DNA of 64,000 nt, taken from assembly GCA_021555075.1 (NCBI GenBank), contig JAKGBX010000004.1:124001-188000 (forward strand). The letters run 5' to 3'. Below the pieces are notes generated by a model. The model was not told the DNA's origin, made no database searches, and saw only the letters and a list, made by a program, of their open reading frames with translations. A program made the position numbers and the translations under genes. Below, in pieces: positions 17,942 through 26,975 of the stretch; position 1 is the first letter of the stretch, and every line of letters starts with the position of its first letter. The DNA comes from Rhodobacteraceae bacterium LMO-JJ12 (GTDB taxonomy: Bacteria > Pseudomonadota > Alphaproteobacteria > Rhodobacterales > Rhodobacteraceae).

Positions 17942-19480
17942 TTAATCCTCTGCGATTTGCTGTTCGGGGCTGCGCAGGATGTGCCGCCTGATTTTGCCCG
18001 ATGCCGTTAGTGGCATTTCGTCGATCACATGGATGGCGCGTGGCACCTTGTAGCGCGACAGCTTCTCGCGGCAGTAAGCGATTATGGCTTCGGGGTCGGG
18101 GGATACGTCCGGTTTGGGCACGATGAAGGCGTTGATTACTTCACCGCGAATGTCATCTGGAACGCCAACAACAGCACATTCCCTGACGCCTTCTATTTCA
18201 TGGATGACGTTTTCGATTTCTTTGGGAAACACGTTGAACCCGTTGGAAACGATCATGTCCTTGGTCCGGTCGAGAATTTGGATTTCGCCCTTTTCATCGA
18301 CGATTCCGACGTCGCCGGTGTGCAGCCATCCATCTACGATTGTTTTCGCTGTCAATTCCGGCTGGTTCCAATAGCCCAACATGAAAGTGTCAGAACGGAA
18401 ATAGAGCTCACCCGGCTCATTTGTCGGCGTGTCCTGCCCATCCGGACCGACCGCGCGTACCTCAAACCCTGGCAACGGAAGACCACAGGATGCAGAATCA
18501 AAATTGTCGGCAGTTCTCTGAACGCTGGCCACTGGTGAGATTTCGGTCAGCCCATAGCTTTCTACCACGCTGATTCCGAAATCCTGCGTCAGCATCTTCT
18601 TGAGACGTACCGAGACCGGCCCGCCGCCCACATCAATCAGTCGCAAGCTGGAAATGTCGCGCCCGGCAATTGCCTCATCGGTGAAGAGCCGCGCAAACAT
18701 TGTTGGCACTCCGGCAAGAAAGGTGACACCGAAGCGTTCAATGCAATTCAGCGCCGCATCTTCTGCAAATTTTCTGAGAATGACCGTGCTGTTTCGTGTC
18801 ATCGCCATATGCAAGAAGTCAAAGGCAAATCCGAAACTTGAGAAAAGCGGCAAGAGCGTCAGAGACCGGTCTCCGGGCTGATAACCAAGAGCTTCGATGA
18901 TTGCCTTGGCATTGTGCACAATACCGTGGTGGGATAGCAAAATGCCCTTTGGCCGCCCGGTTGTGCCAGAGCTGTAAATCATGATTGCCGGCTCGTGCTC
19001 TCCAAGAGCCTGATCAACGGGTAGGGGCTCGGCGTCTGAAACAGCCTGCTGATAATTCTGCCAGTTGGGTGCTTCGGCCTCGGACAATAGACGCAACTTG
19101 AGTTTGGCGATGCCGGGAACTTCCGCCAACCTCTCAAGAAACATACCTTGGGTGACAATACCGGAAGGTGTGCAGTCGTCCATCAATGCGACAATTTCAA
19201 GCGCGGTACTGTGGTAGTTGACGGCAACACCGATAACCCCAGCGACGGCGCAACCGACAAAAAACTCGATTGCCTCACGGCTGTTTTCGACCAAGCTGAG
19301 TACGCGCTCACCCGGTTCAATGCCCGCTTTGGATATTACCGACGCCAGGCGCGAAGCCCGGTCAAACACATCGCTGTAACTGGCCGAAGTTCCGTCCTCG
19401 AACAGCAAGAACGGCGCGTCGCTGCTGTCGCTGGCTGCGGCTTGAAAGATGCGGTCTATCCTGTTTTGGGGCATAGTCAT
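17942..19480 (-). CDS. AMP-forming acyl-CoA ligase (AtuH-position, 512 aa)
   Basis: Adenylate-forming enzyme that activates a free acid to its CoA ester. Signature motifs: [17 protein letters not shown] near residue 165, [14 protein letters not shown] near residue 310, GWLHTGDVG near residue 385, [19 protein letters not shown] near residue 405 and the catalytic Lys in [10 protein letters not shown] at the end. It lacks membrane segments. The ATG at 19480 was chosen because GGGAGGAA lies 8 bases upstream; an ATG at 19486 is too close to it. It should supply the CoA ester that enters the pathway. Confidence 0.92.
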   Translation of the reverse strand: MTMPQNRIDRIFQAAASDSSDAPFLLFEDGTSASYSDVFDRASRLASVISKAGIEPGERVLSLVENSREAIEFFVGCAVAGVIGVAVNYHSTALEIVALMDDCTPSGIVTQGMFLERLAEVPGIAKLKLRLLSEAEAPNWQNYQQAVSDAEPLPVDQALGEHEPAIMIYSSGTTGRPKGILLSHHGIVHNAKAIIEALGYQPGDRSLTLLPLFSSFGFAFDFLHMAMTRNSTVILRKFAEDAALNCIERFGVTFLAGVPTMFARLFTDEAIAGRDISSLRLIDVGGGPVSVRLKKMLTQDFGISVVESYGLTEISPVASVQRTADNFDSASCGLPLPGFEVRAVGPDGQDTPTNEPGELYFRSDTFMLGYWNQPELTAKTIVDGWLHTGDVGIVDEKGEIQILDRTKDMIVSNGFNVFPKEIENVIHEIEGVRECAVVGVPDDIRGEVINAFIVPKPDVSPDPEAIIAYCREKLSRYKVPRAIHVIDEMPLTASGKIRRHILRSPEQQIAED

Positions 19481-19542
19481 TTCCATTTCCTCCCACCGAA
19501 CGTCGCCAAACTTTGTCAAATGTGCGACTTATCGGTTCAATC

Positions 19543-20286
19543 TCAAACGCTCATGCGTTGTCCGCCGTCGACAACATAGGTTTCGCCGGTAATAAAACGC
19601 GCCTTGGGTGAGGCCAGGAAAGCGACGAGATCGGCCACCTCAGAGGGCTCTCCCACCCGACGTTGCGGGATGCGTTTCAAAATATGTTGCGATAATTTCG
19701 GATCATCAAGCACGCGTGCCGAGATATCACTACGCACATAACCCGGAGCCACGCAGACGACCCGAACTTCTGATGGCGCCCATTCCGCAGCCAGGGCACG
19801 GGTCAACCCCTCAACCGCCGCCTTTGAGGCGCAATAAGAAGCAGCGGATGCGACACCCAAAGCGCCAAACATTGAACCAATGTTGATGACGCATCCCTTG
19901 CTTTGCCTCAGATACGGGAAGGCCGCACGCGCAAGCAGGAAATGGGAGACCAGATTAACATCCATCACCGACCGAAACGAAGCAGCATCTGTGTCTTCCG
20001 CACGCGCCTCGCGCATGACACCAGCATTGTTAACCACCACATCGATGCGCCCATGCAGCTCCGCGGCATCACTGACGAACTGCTCAAGCGCGGCATCGTC
20101 GGACACATCTCCAAAATGTGCCGAGGCGGTGCCGCCTTCTGCTTCGATCAGCGCAATAGTTTCAGCCAAGGCTTCTTTGTCGCGAGCGAGACAAGCAACC
20201 TTGTAACCCGCCTCGGACAAGGTCAGGGCAATGGCACGACCAATGTTTCGGCTCGCACCGGTGACAAGAGCAACGGGCGCGGTCAT
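19543..20286 (-). CDS. SDR-family oxidoreductase (AtuB/AtuG-like, 247 aa)
   Basis: Classical short-chain dehydrogenase. It shows [12 protein letters not shown] for the dinucleotide, NNAGVM, the catalytic Ser in INIGSMFG and the YCASK Tyr-Lys pair near residue 155, ending in VDGGQRMSV. It overlaps the upstream SDR gene by 4 bp (20283-20286). The 62-bp gap to the ligase is short enough for one transcript. Likely oxidises or reduces a hydroxyl/keto group on a CoA-bound or free intermediate; the substrate is unknown. Confidence 0.9.
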   Translation of the reverse strand: MTAPVALVTGASRNIGRAIALTLSEAGYKVACLARDKEALAETIALIEAEGGTASAHFGDVSDDAALEQFVSDAAELHGRIDVVVNNAGVMREARAEDTDAASFRSVMDVNLVSHFLLARAAFPYLRQSKGCVINIGSMFGALGVASAASYCASKAAVEGLTRALAAEWAPSEVRVVCVAPGYVRSDISARVLDDPKLSQHILKRIPQRRVGEPSEVADLVAFLASPKARFITGETYVVDGGQRMSV

Positions 20287-21080
20287 AGCTTGGCTTCCGG
20301 CAGAAGAAGTGCGCCCTTGTTAAGCCACTCGGCTCCGTCGATCGTCAGAACCTCGCCGCTCATGTAGTTCGCTGCGTCCGAGCACAAATACATCCCCGCT
20401 TCGACGGTTTCTTCCAACGTGCCAAAGCGGCCCGCGGGAATTCGATCCATAAGGTGCTGACGTGCTTCGTCTCCGGGCCAAAGCTTATCACGCGATTGTT
20501 CGGTATCGACAAAGCCGGGACACAGGCAATTGACCTGAACATTTCGTCCACCCCATTCAACGGCCAGCGTCTTGGCCATGGCGATCAATCCGGCTTTGGC
20601 CGAAGCGGAATGGACCGTTCCGGGGCCGCCAACCCACGCATAGCTGGCCGTGACGTTCAGGATCTTGCCTGACCGTTGTGGCAGCATGTGGCGTGATGCA
20701 GCGCGGGCGCAAAAAAACGAGCCATTCAGAACGATACCGACCACAGCGCTCCAACCGTTGGCAGTGATATCTTCTGCGCGGGCGATGAAATTTCCTGCGG
20801 CGTTATTGATCAATATGTCGATCCGACCGGTTTGCGCCACAAGGTCATCGAACGCTTTTTCAACCGCATCGTAATCCCGGATATCAAGTGGCATGACCAC
20901 GGAGTTTCCATCAAGGCCGCTGATCAGTTCTGCCGTCTCTTCCAGAAGTTCAGCTCGACGCCCTACCAAACCGACGGTAGCGCCCAGTTCGGCCAGTCGA
21001 AGCGCGAAAGCCCGACCCAAGCCTGTGCCGGCTCCGGTGACCACGGCAACCTTTCCCTTGAATGAATCAAAACCTTTCAT
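20283..21080 (-). CDS. SDR-family 2,4-dienoyl-CoA reductase-like protein (265 aa)
   Basis: Rossmann-fold reductase with [12 protein letters not shown] and NNAAGNF. In place of the usual YxxxK the active-site segment reads [15 protein letters not shown], the pattern I know from animal DECR-type 2,4-dienoyl-CoA reductases, which lack that Tyr. It ends [10 protein letters not shown], also DECR-like. The ATG at 21080 has AGGAGG six bases upstream, so the longer frame to 21122 is rejected. It is the first gene of the eleven-gene leftward operon, about 110 bp downstream of the shared operator. Confidence 0.85.
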   Translation of the reverse strand: MKGFDSFKGKVAVVTGAGTGLGRAFALRLAELGATVGLVGRRAELLEETAELISGLDGNSVVMPLDIRDYDAVEKAFDDLVAQTGRIDILINNAAGNFIARAEDITANGWSAVVGIVLNGSFFCARAASRHMLPQRSGKILNVTASYAWVGGPGTVHSASAKAGLIAMAKTLAVEWGGRNVQVNCLCPGFVDTEQSRDKLWPGDEARQHLMDRIPAGRFGTLEETVEAGMYLCSDAANYMSGEVLTIDGAEWLNKGALLLPEAKL

Positions 21081-21146
21081 TCTTCCTCCTGTCTGGTTCG
21101 TAACGCACGCATGCGCCGTCACCTTATTCTTTCCTCACATAGTGCC

Positions 21147-21207
21147 TTGATATGCATCATGGCGAACGACTGTCAATAAAAATAAAATAGTGTTCCGCAC
21201 ATTGAAA
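21147..21207 (-). promoter_or_regulatory. Leftward promoter with GTTC-N8-GAAA operator (site 1)
   Basis: The operator GTTCCGCACATTGAAA is at 21192-21207. Reading leftward, a 15-bp T-rich tract (21177-21191) follows, then TTGACA at 21171-21176 as a -35 hexamer and, 17-18 bp on, ATATCA/TATCAA near 21147-21153 as a weak -10. The operator is centred near -60, a position that suits an activator. It would drive the atu-like operon. Site 5 at 47302-47317 has the identical 16 bases and the same spacing. Confidence 0.65.
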
Positions 21208-21258
21208 TTAGATACAGATCCAGCTTTCGAATATTAATACCGCAGCCACAAAACAGCC

Positions 21259-23139
21259 TTACAAATGCAGCGCCTGATCAGCAGCTGCATAGATACCAGA
21301 AGTCATGGCGCCGGCCTCGTAGGCATCAACGATCTCAATGGTGTCGCCATCGCCTGCCGTTGCTTTTGGTAGTGGTTCTCCCGGTTCGACTTCGCCAGCA
21401 ATGACCGCAACCCCCGGCGCCACAGCTGCAAGCTTGTCGCGCCAGTCTTCGCAACCGGTCAAAACCTCTACTCCGAGTGCAGCAAGCCGATTGCGCGATA
21501 CTTCGCGATAACCAGGATGGGCGTCATGCGCGATATCGCGCATCGCTGTGACAATGCGTACCCTGCGTCCAGCCGTTGCAAGGCGAATGGCGGCTTCTGT
21601 GGTTGCAACATCGCTGCCAAAAACCTCACAGAATTCATTTCCTTGGGGAAGTGTGTTCTGAACAAGGATGTCACTTGTCGGAAGAGCATTTGGCCGGGAT
21701 TCGAGGATGGCCGAGGTGATGGGAAGCTGCCCAATTTCACGCCATACCAGACCAACAGGTGCGGTGTCTGGTTCGACGATCTGCACACCGGCAAGTTTGG
21801 CACGAAGCCACGCGGCTTCTATTGCCTCGTCGTATTCTTCCATTCCCGGCACCCTGGCACGCCATCCTTGCATCCCGCCCAAGCCGGTGCCGTTAACGGC
21901 AAGCTCTACGCTATGGCCGCGCTCGGCCGCGACCCATGCCGCAGTCAAGCTGGCCAGAGAACTTCCCTCAATTCGAAGTTTCTTCGATTTCTCGGCCGGC
22001 CTGAAACGCCAGCGCGCCTCGTCGCCAACGGCCGGATTTAGCGGGCAAATGGTTTGCGGGCGCGAAGATCGACCTAGACAGATGTTGCAACCGATACAGA
22101 AAATCGTTGTGTCTTCCTGATGGGTGCGGGCTTTTTGGGGGAGAGCCGGATCGGCGATGGAGGCCCGCCCGAACGCGGCAAGATCCATATCGCCACGAAC
22201 CAGCGCTTCTTCTGCGATATGAGGGCGTTTAAGACGCCCGACTCCCATAACGGGGATCGACACCGATTGTTTGACCAGACGTGCAAGCGGGAGCCAACGC
22301 CCTTCCTTTTCACCGGTTATCATCGATAGCCGGTTGAAGGATTCATAGGTTCCGACCGACGCTGAAATGGCATGCACCCCCGCAGCTTCCAGGGCGCGGG
22401 CAATCTTGCAGGTCTCGTTAGAGGTCAACCCATCGGTCACAAATTCTTCCACGCTGAGACGGACGCATATGGGAAAATCGGACCCGCATCGTTCGCGGAT
22501 CTGAGCAATAATGTTCAACAGAAACCGCATCCGGTTTTCCAGACTGCCCCCGAAGTCATCGCTTCGCTTGTTGGCATAGTTCGACAGGAACGCCGCCACC
22601 AAGTAGCCATGAGCGCCGTGAATCTCGACCCCGTCAAACCCTGCTTGCTTCAACCTGAACGCGGCGGCGGCAAAAGCATCCACCAGCATTTCAATCTGCG
22701 ACACCGTCAATTCCAGCGGCATTTCCCGATTTAACGGGCAGGGGAGTGGCGACGGCGCGAGCAGCGGTTGGCCCGTGATTTTGCTGCGCGTCTGACGGCC
22801 AGCGTGACTGATCTGTCCCAGGAGAACCGCACCGTGGCTTTTCACCGCTTGGGCTAGACGCGCCAAATGTGGAATGCGTTCATCCGTATCGGCCATGCCC
22901 ATGCGAGGCATTACCCTTCCGGATTCGTGAACGCCAAGGTTTTCCGTTACGATCAGACCAAATCCGCCTTGTGCACGAGCGGCAAGATAATTGATGAGAC
23001 GGTCACCGACGTCTCCATTGGGTTCAGCAAAATTTGTCGTAACCGCGGGAACCACGAACCGGTTTTTGACCTCCAGTTTGCCAATCCGCATGGGCGAGAA
23101 GAGTTTAGGAAAATGCGGGTTGCATTCGTTTTGTGTCAT
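21259..23139 (-). CDS. 2,4-dienoyl-CoA reductase-like Fe-S flavoprotein (FadH family, 626 aa)
   Basis: N-terminal old-yellow-enzyme barrel (residues 1-340; GQISHAGRQT, EIHGAHGYLVAAFLSNYANKRSD), then a 4Fe-4S motif CIGCNICLG with ICPLNPAVG near residues 347-372, then a FAD/NAD(P)-binding region. The expected Gly-rich dinucleotide loop at the start of that region reads LRIEGSSLASLTAA, so it is degenerate, although the rest of the domain (RGHSVELAV, FGSDVATTEAAIRLA) is recognisable. Family roles include NADPH-dependent reduction of 2,4-dienoyl-CoA and demethylation. It follows the acyl-CoA dehydrogenase gene by 51 bp. Confidence 0.88.
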   Translation of the reverse strand: MTQNECNPHFPKLFSPMRIGKLEVKNRFVVPAVTTNFAEPNGDVGDRLINYLAARAQGGFGLIVTENLGVHESGRVMPRMGMADTDERIPHLARLAQAVKSHGAVLLGQISHAGRQTRSKITGQPLLAPSPLPCPLNREMPLELTVSQIEMLVDAFAAAAFRLKQAGFDGVEIHGAHGYLVAAFLSNYANKRSDDFGGSLENRMRFLLNIIAQIRERCGSDFPICVRLSVEEFVTDGLTSNETCKIARALEAAGVHAISASVGTYESFNRLSMITGEKEGRWLPLARLVKQSVSIPVMGVGRLKRPHIAEEALVRGDMDLAAFGRASIADPALPQKARTHQEDTTIFCIGCNICLGRSSRPQTICPLNPAVGDEARWRFRPAEKSKKLRIEGSSLASLTAAWVAAERGHSVELAVNGTGLGGMQGWRARVPGMEEYDEAIEAAWLRAKLAGVQIVEPDTAPVGLVWREIGQLPITSAILESRPNALPTSDILVQNTLPQGNEFCEVFGSDVATTEAAIRLATAGRRVRIVTAMRDIAHDAHPGYREVSRNRLAALGVEVLTGCEDWRDKLAAVAPGVAVIAGEVEPGEPLPKATAGDGDTIEIVDAYEAGAMTSGIYAAADQALHL

Positions 23140-23190
23140 TGAAAAGTTCCGGATCGCAGCATGAAGAATAGGGTTTCGCCATTCTGAATG

Positions 23191-24339
23191 TCAAAGCAGC
23201 CCCATCGTCTTGGCGATGACGTGCAATTGAATTTCATTGGTGCCTTCACCAATCCAGGCTTCGGGTGCATCGCGGAAAAGCCGTGCGATTTTCATGCCTT
23301 CCATGTAACCGGCACCACCGTGCAACAACATCCCGGTGGTGGAGGCGTTTACCGCCAATTCGCTTGCCAGAAACTTACCCATGGAAGCCTCTCGGTCGCA
23401 TTTTGTCCCACTCATGAATAGGCGAGCCGCGCGGTAAATCATCAAACGCGCAGAATCCGCGCGCACTTTCATCTCGGCGACCTTGAAGGCAACGCCCTGA
23501 AACTTGGCGATGGGTTGACCAAAAGCCTTTCTTTCCTTGGCGTATTGCTCAATGAGTTCACATGCTTCTTCGCCAATACCAAGGCCACGGTTAGCAACCA
23601 GAATTCGCCCCTCAACCAGCGTATCCTTGAGTTGTCGTATTCCCTCGCCGTGCGCACCCAAAATGGCAGAAGCGGGTACGCGCACGTCGTCAAACGAAAT
23701 CAGCGCGGTCGAGGATGAATGATTCCCCACTTTATCGAGCAGAGTCCGCGTTATGCCCGGATCATCGGTTGGAACAAGAAACAGTGTAAGGGAGTCTTGC
23801 GCACGATCTTCGCCAGTGCGCGCAGCAACCAGAATGAAATCGGCAATCGTTCCGTTGGTGATGTAAAGCTTCGACCCGTTTAGCAGGTAGTCGTCACCAT
23901 CGCGACGAGCGGTGGTGCGAATGCCGCGAATGTCGCTGCCTGCATCAGGTTCGGTCAGGCCAAAGGCCCCGATCATGTCGCCGGTCAGGCCAGGCTCAAG
24001 ATAGAGCGCCTTCTGTTCCTCGGTTCCAAACCGCATCAGAGGGGTCAGAGCCAGGTGTTGATGGGCAAACACGCCGGCCGAGATACCGGCTGATGCGCGC
24101 GTCAGTTCCTCATAGAAAATGCACCCTATCAGCAAATCCCCACCACCGCCCAGTGGTTCGGGCAGGTTGACAGCAAGATAACCCTGCTCGCCCAACATGC
24201 CGTAGATTTCTCGTGGAAAGCGATGTTCTGCCTCTGCGGCCTCTGCGAGAGGGACAAGACGGTCCTGTACGAAGCGTCTGAACTGTGCGCGAAATTGTTC
24301 GTGCTCCATATCGAGGCCGAAATCTCGAAACTCACCCAT
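23191..24339 (-). CDS. Acyl-CoA dehydrogenase (second paralogue, 382 aa)
   Basis: FAD-dependent acyl-CoA oxidation. Seen: AFGLTEPDAGSDIRG near residue 122, YITNGTIADFILVAARTG near residue 157, MLLHGGAGYMEGMKIARLFRD and WIGEGTNEIQ with the usual catalytic-base Glu. The start at 24339 has GGGGAGGA upstream; a frame extending to 24660 overlaps the regulator region and is rejected. It is first in a two-gene leftward unit with the FadH-like gene and is divergent from the IclR gene, with an operator between them. Confidence 0.92.
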   Translation of the reverse strand: MGEFRDFGLDMEHEQFRAQFRRFVQDRLVPLAEAAEAEHRFPREIYGMLGEQGYLAVNLPEPLGGGGDLLIGCIFYEELTRASAGISAGVFAHQHLALTPLMRFGTEEQKALYLEPGLTGDMIGAFGLTEPDAGSDIRGIRTTARRDGDDYLLNGSKLYITNGTIADFILVAARTGEDRAQDSLTLFLVPTDDPGITRTLLDKVGNHSSSTALISFDDVRVPASAILGAHGEGIRQLKDTLVEGRILVANRGLGIGEEACELIEQYAKERKAFGQPIAKFQGVAFKVAEMKVRADSARLMIYRAARLFMSGTKCDREASMGKFLASELAVNASTTGMLLHGGAGYMEGMKIARLFRDAPEAWIGEGTNEIQLHVIAKTMGLL

Positions 24340-24393
24340 TTGCCATCCTCCCCTGTATCGCCATGATGACCAATCCATAAAAACTAAAATGAT

Positions 24394-24409
24394 GTTCTGC
24401 AAGGTGAAA
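24394..24409. promoter_or_regulatory. GTTC-N8-GAAA operator (site 2) in the divergent IclR/acyl-CoA dehydrogenase gap
   Basis: The 16-mer GTTCTGCAAGGTGAAA lies 55 bp upstream of the acyl-CoA dehydrogenase start and 118 bp upstream of the IclR start. A 15-bp T-rich tract (24379-24393) adjoins it on the leftward side as at the other four sites. Its place next to the regulator gene suggests autoregulation and makes this IclR protein the likely ligand. Confidence 0.65.
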
Positions 24410-24526
24410 TTGATGTATCTTTTTGCCGTGATAGTGCAAGCTTGGTGGATCAGGGCTTGTGCTTGTTTGAACAACTTATTTGGCGCTACTATTGTCCCTG
24501 ACAGGTTTTCGCGGAACGGAGCGGAC

Positions 24527-25318
24527 ATGCAGACAGCAGAGAAACAAAACTCGATCATCTCACTAGACAGGGGGATGGATCTGCTGCGCGCCTTTAGGTG
24601 CGAAGAAAAGGCGCTTGGAATCAATGACCTGACCCGAATAACCGGGCTACCCAAGGCCACCGTGGCGCGACTGGCGCATACTTTGGTGACGCTCGGTTAT
24701 CTGGGGCAAACGCATTTCCAGGGCCGCTATCACCTTGCTGACCGAGTCTTTGATCTCGGTACATCCTTCCTGTCCAGCATGCCGGTTTGTCGTGTTGCGG
24801 TTCCGGTGCTGCAAGACATCGCCGACCGGTTCAACATGTCTACTGCCCTGGGGGTCGGCAACCGTTCAGATATGGTCTATCTGGCCTATTGCCGAGGCAA
24901 GAATACCGTCACATTGCGGATGCGTACTGGCGCACTGATTCCGATGCATGAAACTGCCATGGGCAGAACGTTTCTCTGGGCGGTTGATTCTGAGCAACGA
25001 GCCTTTCACCGGAAATGCATCGAAGAAAGCGGAGCCGACATGGCGATTGTAAACGAACGATTTGAAAAATCAGCCGTGGAACTCGAGGAAACAGGGGTCT
25101 GCACCTCTCTGGGAGACTGGCGTCGAGATATCTATGCTGCTGCTGTGCCCCTTGTCATCGACAATGGCGAGACTGTACTTGCAATAAATTGCGGGGCTTC
25201 CCGTCACGGGCTTAGCGCTTCGGTTTTCCGCCAGGAAATTGGCCCGGCCCTGAAGGAAGCCTCGCGTGAAATTACCAACACAATGTCGGACTTGAGATAC
25301 AATTTCTGGAACGAATAG
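24527..25318 (+). CDS. IclR-family transcriptional regulator (first copy, 263 aa)
   Basis: N-terminal winged helix-turn-helix (ISLDRGMDLLRAF, then INDLTRITGLPKATVARLAHTL) over residues 10-70, followed by a C-terminal effector-binding domain typical of IclR (VYLAYCRGKNTVTLRMRTGALIPMHETAMGR near residue 125, AINCGASR near residue 222). The ATG at 24527 follows GGAGCGG. The protein binds DNA as a tetramer/dimer in the cytosol. It is the only regulator whose promoter region carries the shared operator, so I infer it controls the five operator-bearing promoters, responding to a pathway acid or CoA-ester. Confidence 0.92.
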   Translation: MQTAEKQNSIISLDRGMDLLRAFRCEEKALGINDLTRITGLPKATVARLAHTLVTLGYLGQTHFQGRYHLADRVFDLGTSFLSSMPVCRVAVPVLQDIADRFNMSTALGVGNRSDMVYLAYCRGKNTVTLRMRTGALIPMHETAMGRTFLWAVDSEQRAFHRKCIEESGADMAIVNERFEKSAVELEETGVCTSLGDWRRDIYAAAVPLVIDNGETVLAINCGASRHGLSASVFRQEIGPALKEASREITNTMSDLRYNFWNE

Positions 25319-25347
25319 AAATTTGCAAGACAGACCAAAAATTAGCT

Positions 25348-26178
25348 TCAATCAGCCGTCTTTTTGGCGAGGGCATCCATGATCTTTGCGGCATCGGCAA
25401 CGAGACGTTTACCGATAATCGCCATCTTTTCCCGCGTAAGGTGCCGACTTGGCCCGCCGCAGGAAATTGCCAGAACCGGAGATTCCCCCTCTGCAACGAT
25501 CGGCACGGCGACGCCGTTGATATCGCTTTGCCAGCCGTGAGTTGAGGAGGCGAAGCCGACCGTTTCAACTTCTTTTATGCCGCTCAAGACGCGCGTCTCC
25601 AATTCCGCCCACTGCTTTTCATGGCGACGCGCCAGGTAGCCAAACAGAAACTTGCGCTCCTGTTCCGGAATGCGTGACAACAATGCGTGGCCGCTGGCCG
25701 TCCCGGCAAGGGGAATACGCGACCCGATTTCGAGTTGCAGCGTCATCAGCGTGTTGGAACTGTGACAGACCTCAAGATGGATGACGTTGGTCTTGTCACG
25801 CCCGACCAGCGCCGCGTGCAGGTTGAAGTCATCCGCAAGCCGTTGAAGATAGCCGCGTACAACGTCGGTAACGCTGTTACCTGCCCGCCCAGCAAACCCC
25901 AACGTCAGGACGCCTGTGCCAAGCCTGTATTGGCGTCGGGCCGGCGAATAATGTAGATGCCCCGAAGCGACCAAAGCCTTACTGAAGCGCGATACGGTTG
26001 GTTTTGGAATTCCAGTAATATCCGCGATTTCGGCATTTCCCAGCCAGACGGCCTCGGGCGTGAAGGCTTCGAGAATGCGCAGCCCCTTTGCCAAGGCGAT
26101 TACAAATGCACGATCTGGCGATGCCTTAACCTTGTCTCCCGAATCTCGTGGAGAGTCGTTTGGGGGATGTTCTTTCAT
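25348..26178 (-). CDS. IclR-family transcriptional regulator (second copy, 276 aa)
   Basis: Winged helix-turn-helix near residues 25-85 (AKGLRILEAF, ADITGIPKPTVSRFSKALV) and IclR effector domain (VIHLEVCHSSNTLMTLQLEIGSRIPLAGTASGHALL, AISCGGPSR). A polar 20-residue tail precedes the DNA-binding domain. The ATG at 26178 is preferred to a TTG two codons upstream. It lies 68 bp after the livF-like stop, probably at the end of the ABC transporter transcript. No shared operator is found beside it, so its own target sites are unknown; it could act together with the first copy. Confidence 0.9.
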   Translation of the reverse strand: MKEHPPNDSPRDSGDKVKASPDRAFVIALAKGLRILEAFTPEAVWLGNAEIADITGIPKPTVSRFSKALVASGHLHYSPARRQYRLGTGVLTLGFAGRAGNSVTDVVRGYLQRLADDFNLHAALVGRDKTNVIHLEVCHSSNTLMTLQLEIGSRIPLAGTASGHALLSRIPEQERKFLFGYLARRHEKQWAELETRVLSGIKEVETVGFASSTHGWQSDINGVAVPIVAEGESPVLAISCGGPSRHLTREKMAIIGKRLVADAAKIMDALAKKTAD

Positions 26179-26246
26179 CGGCAAATCTATTCACATTTGT
26201 ACACTATCATACCCAAGACCCATAACTTACTTGAACACAAGATGAA

Positions 26247-26975
26247 TCAGGAGTCCGCAGCCAGTGTTCCCCCAAGATAGGCGGTTTTGACGTGATCGTC
26301 ATGTTGAAGCTCCTTGGCCGGACCTTCGAGTACGAGGCGCCCCGTTTCCAACAGATAGCCGTAGTCCGACAGTTGCAACGCAAGACGCGCATTCTGCTCA
26401 ACAATCACAACGCTAATCCCTTCGGCGTTGACGGTCCGTACAATGCGGGCCACTTCTGCGATCATGATCGGTGCAAGGCCAAGCGACGGTTCGTCGAGGA
26501 GTAATACCTTCGGGTTGCTCATCAAGGCGCGCCCAATCGCACACATTTGCTGTTCTCCGCCCGACATACTGCCGGCGCGTTGGCTGATCCGTTCGCGCAG
26601 GCGCGGAAAATAGGAGAATACCCGTTCCATGTCGGATTTCCAGGAATGCCGACTGCCATTGAGATAGGCTCCCAGACGCAGGTTGTCGCCCACCGTCATA
26701 TCCGGAAAAAGCCGCCTTCCTTCGGGCGACATGCTGACTCCGCGCTCGACCATCTGGTCGGATGACAGGCCTGTCACGTCGTTTCCCTCGAGAAGGATAC
26801 GGCCGGACGAGGGCTTTATCAGACCGGAGAAGGCACGCAACGACGTTGATTTGCCGGCGCCATTCGCTCCCAGAATACATACAACTGAGCCTTTCTCGGC
26901 CTCGATGTTCAGATTGTCCACGGCCGTGATAGGACCGTAACGGACGGACAGGTTTTCAAACTTGATGAAGGTCAA
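26247..26975 (-). CDS. Branched-chain amino acid-type ABC transporter ATP-binding protein (LivF-like)
   Basis: Cytosolic ATPase of a Liv-type (HAAT) importer. Walker A GANGAGKST near residue 34, signature SMSGGEQQM near residue 138 and Walker B KVLLLDEPSLGLAP near residue 155. 242 aa is typical of LivF. The start is a TTG at 26975 supported by AGGAG six bases upstream, which makes a 20-bp overlap with the livG-like gene. The island context suggests the cargo is the acid degraded by the neighbouring enzymes rather than an amino acid. Confidence 0.93.
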   Translation of the reverse strand: MTFIKFENLSVRYGPITAVDNLNIEAEKGSVVCILGANGAGKSTSLRAFSGLIKPSSGRILLEGNDVTGLSSDQMVERGVSMSPEGRRLFPDMTVGDNLRLGAYLNGSRHSWKSDMERVFSYFPRLRERISQRAGSMSGGEQQMCAIGRALMSNPKVLLLDEPSLGLAPIMIAEVARIVRTVNAEGISVVIVEQNARLALQLSDYGYLLETGRLVLEGPAKELQHDDHVKTAYLGGTLAADS

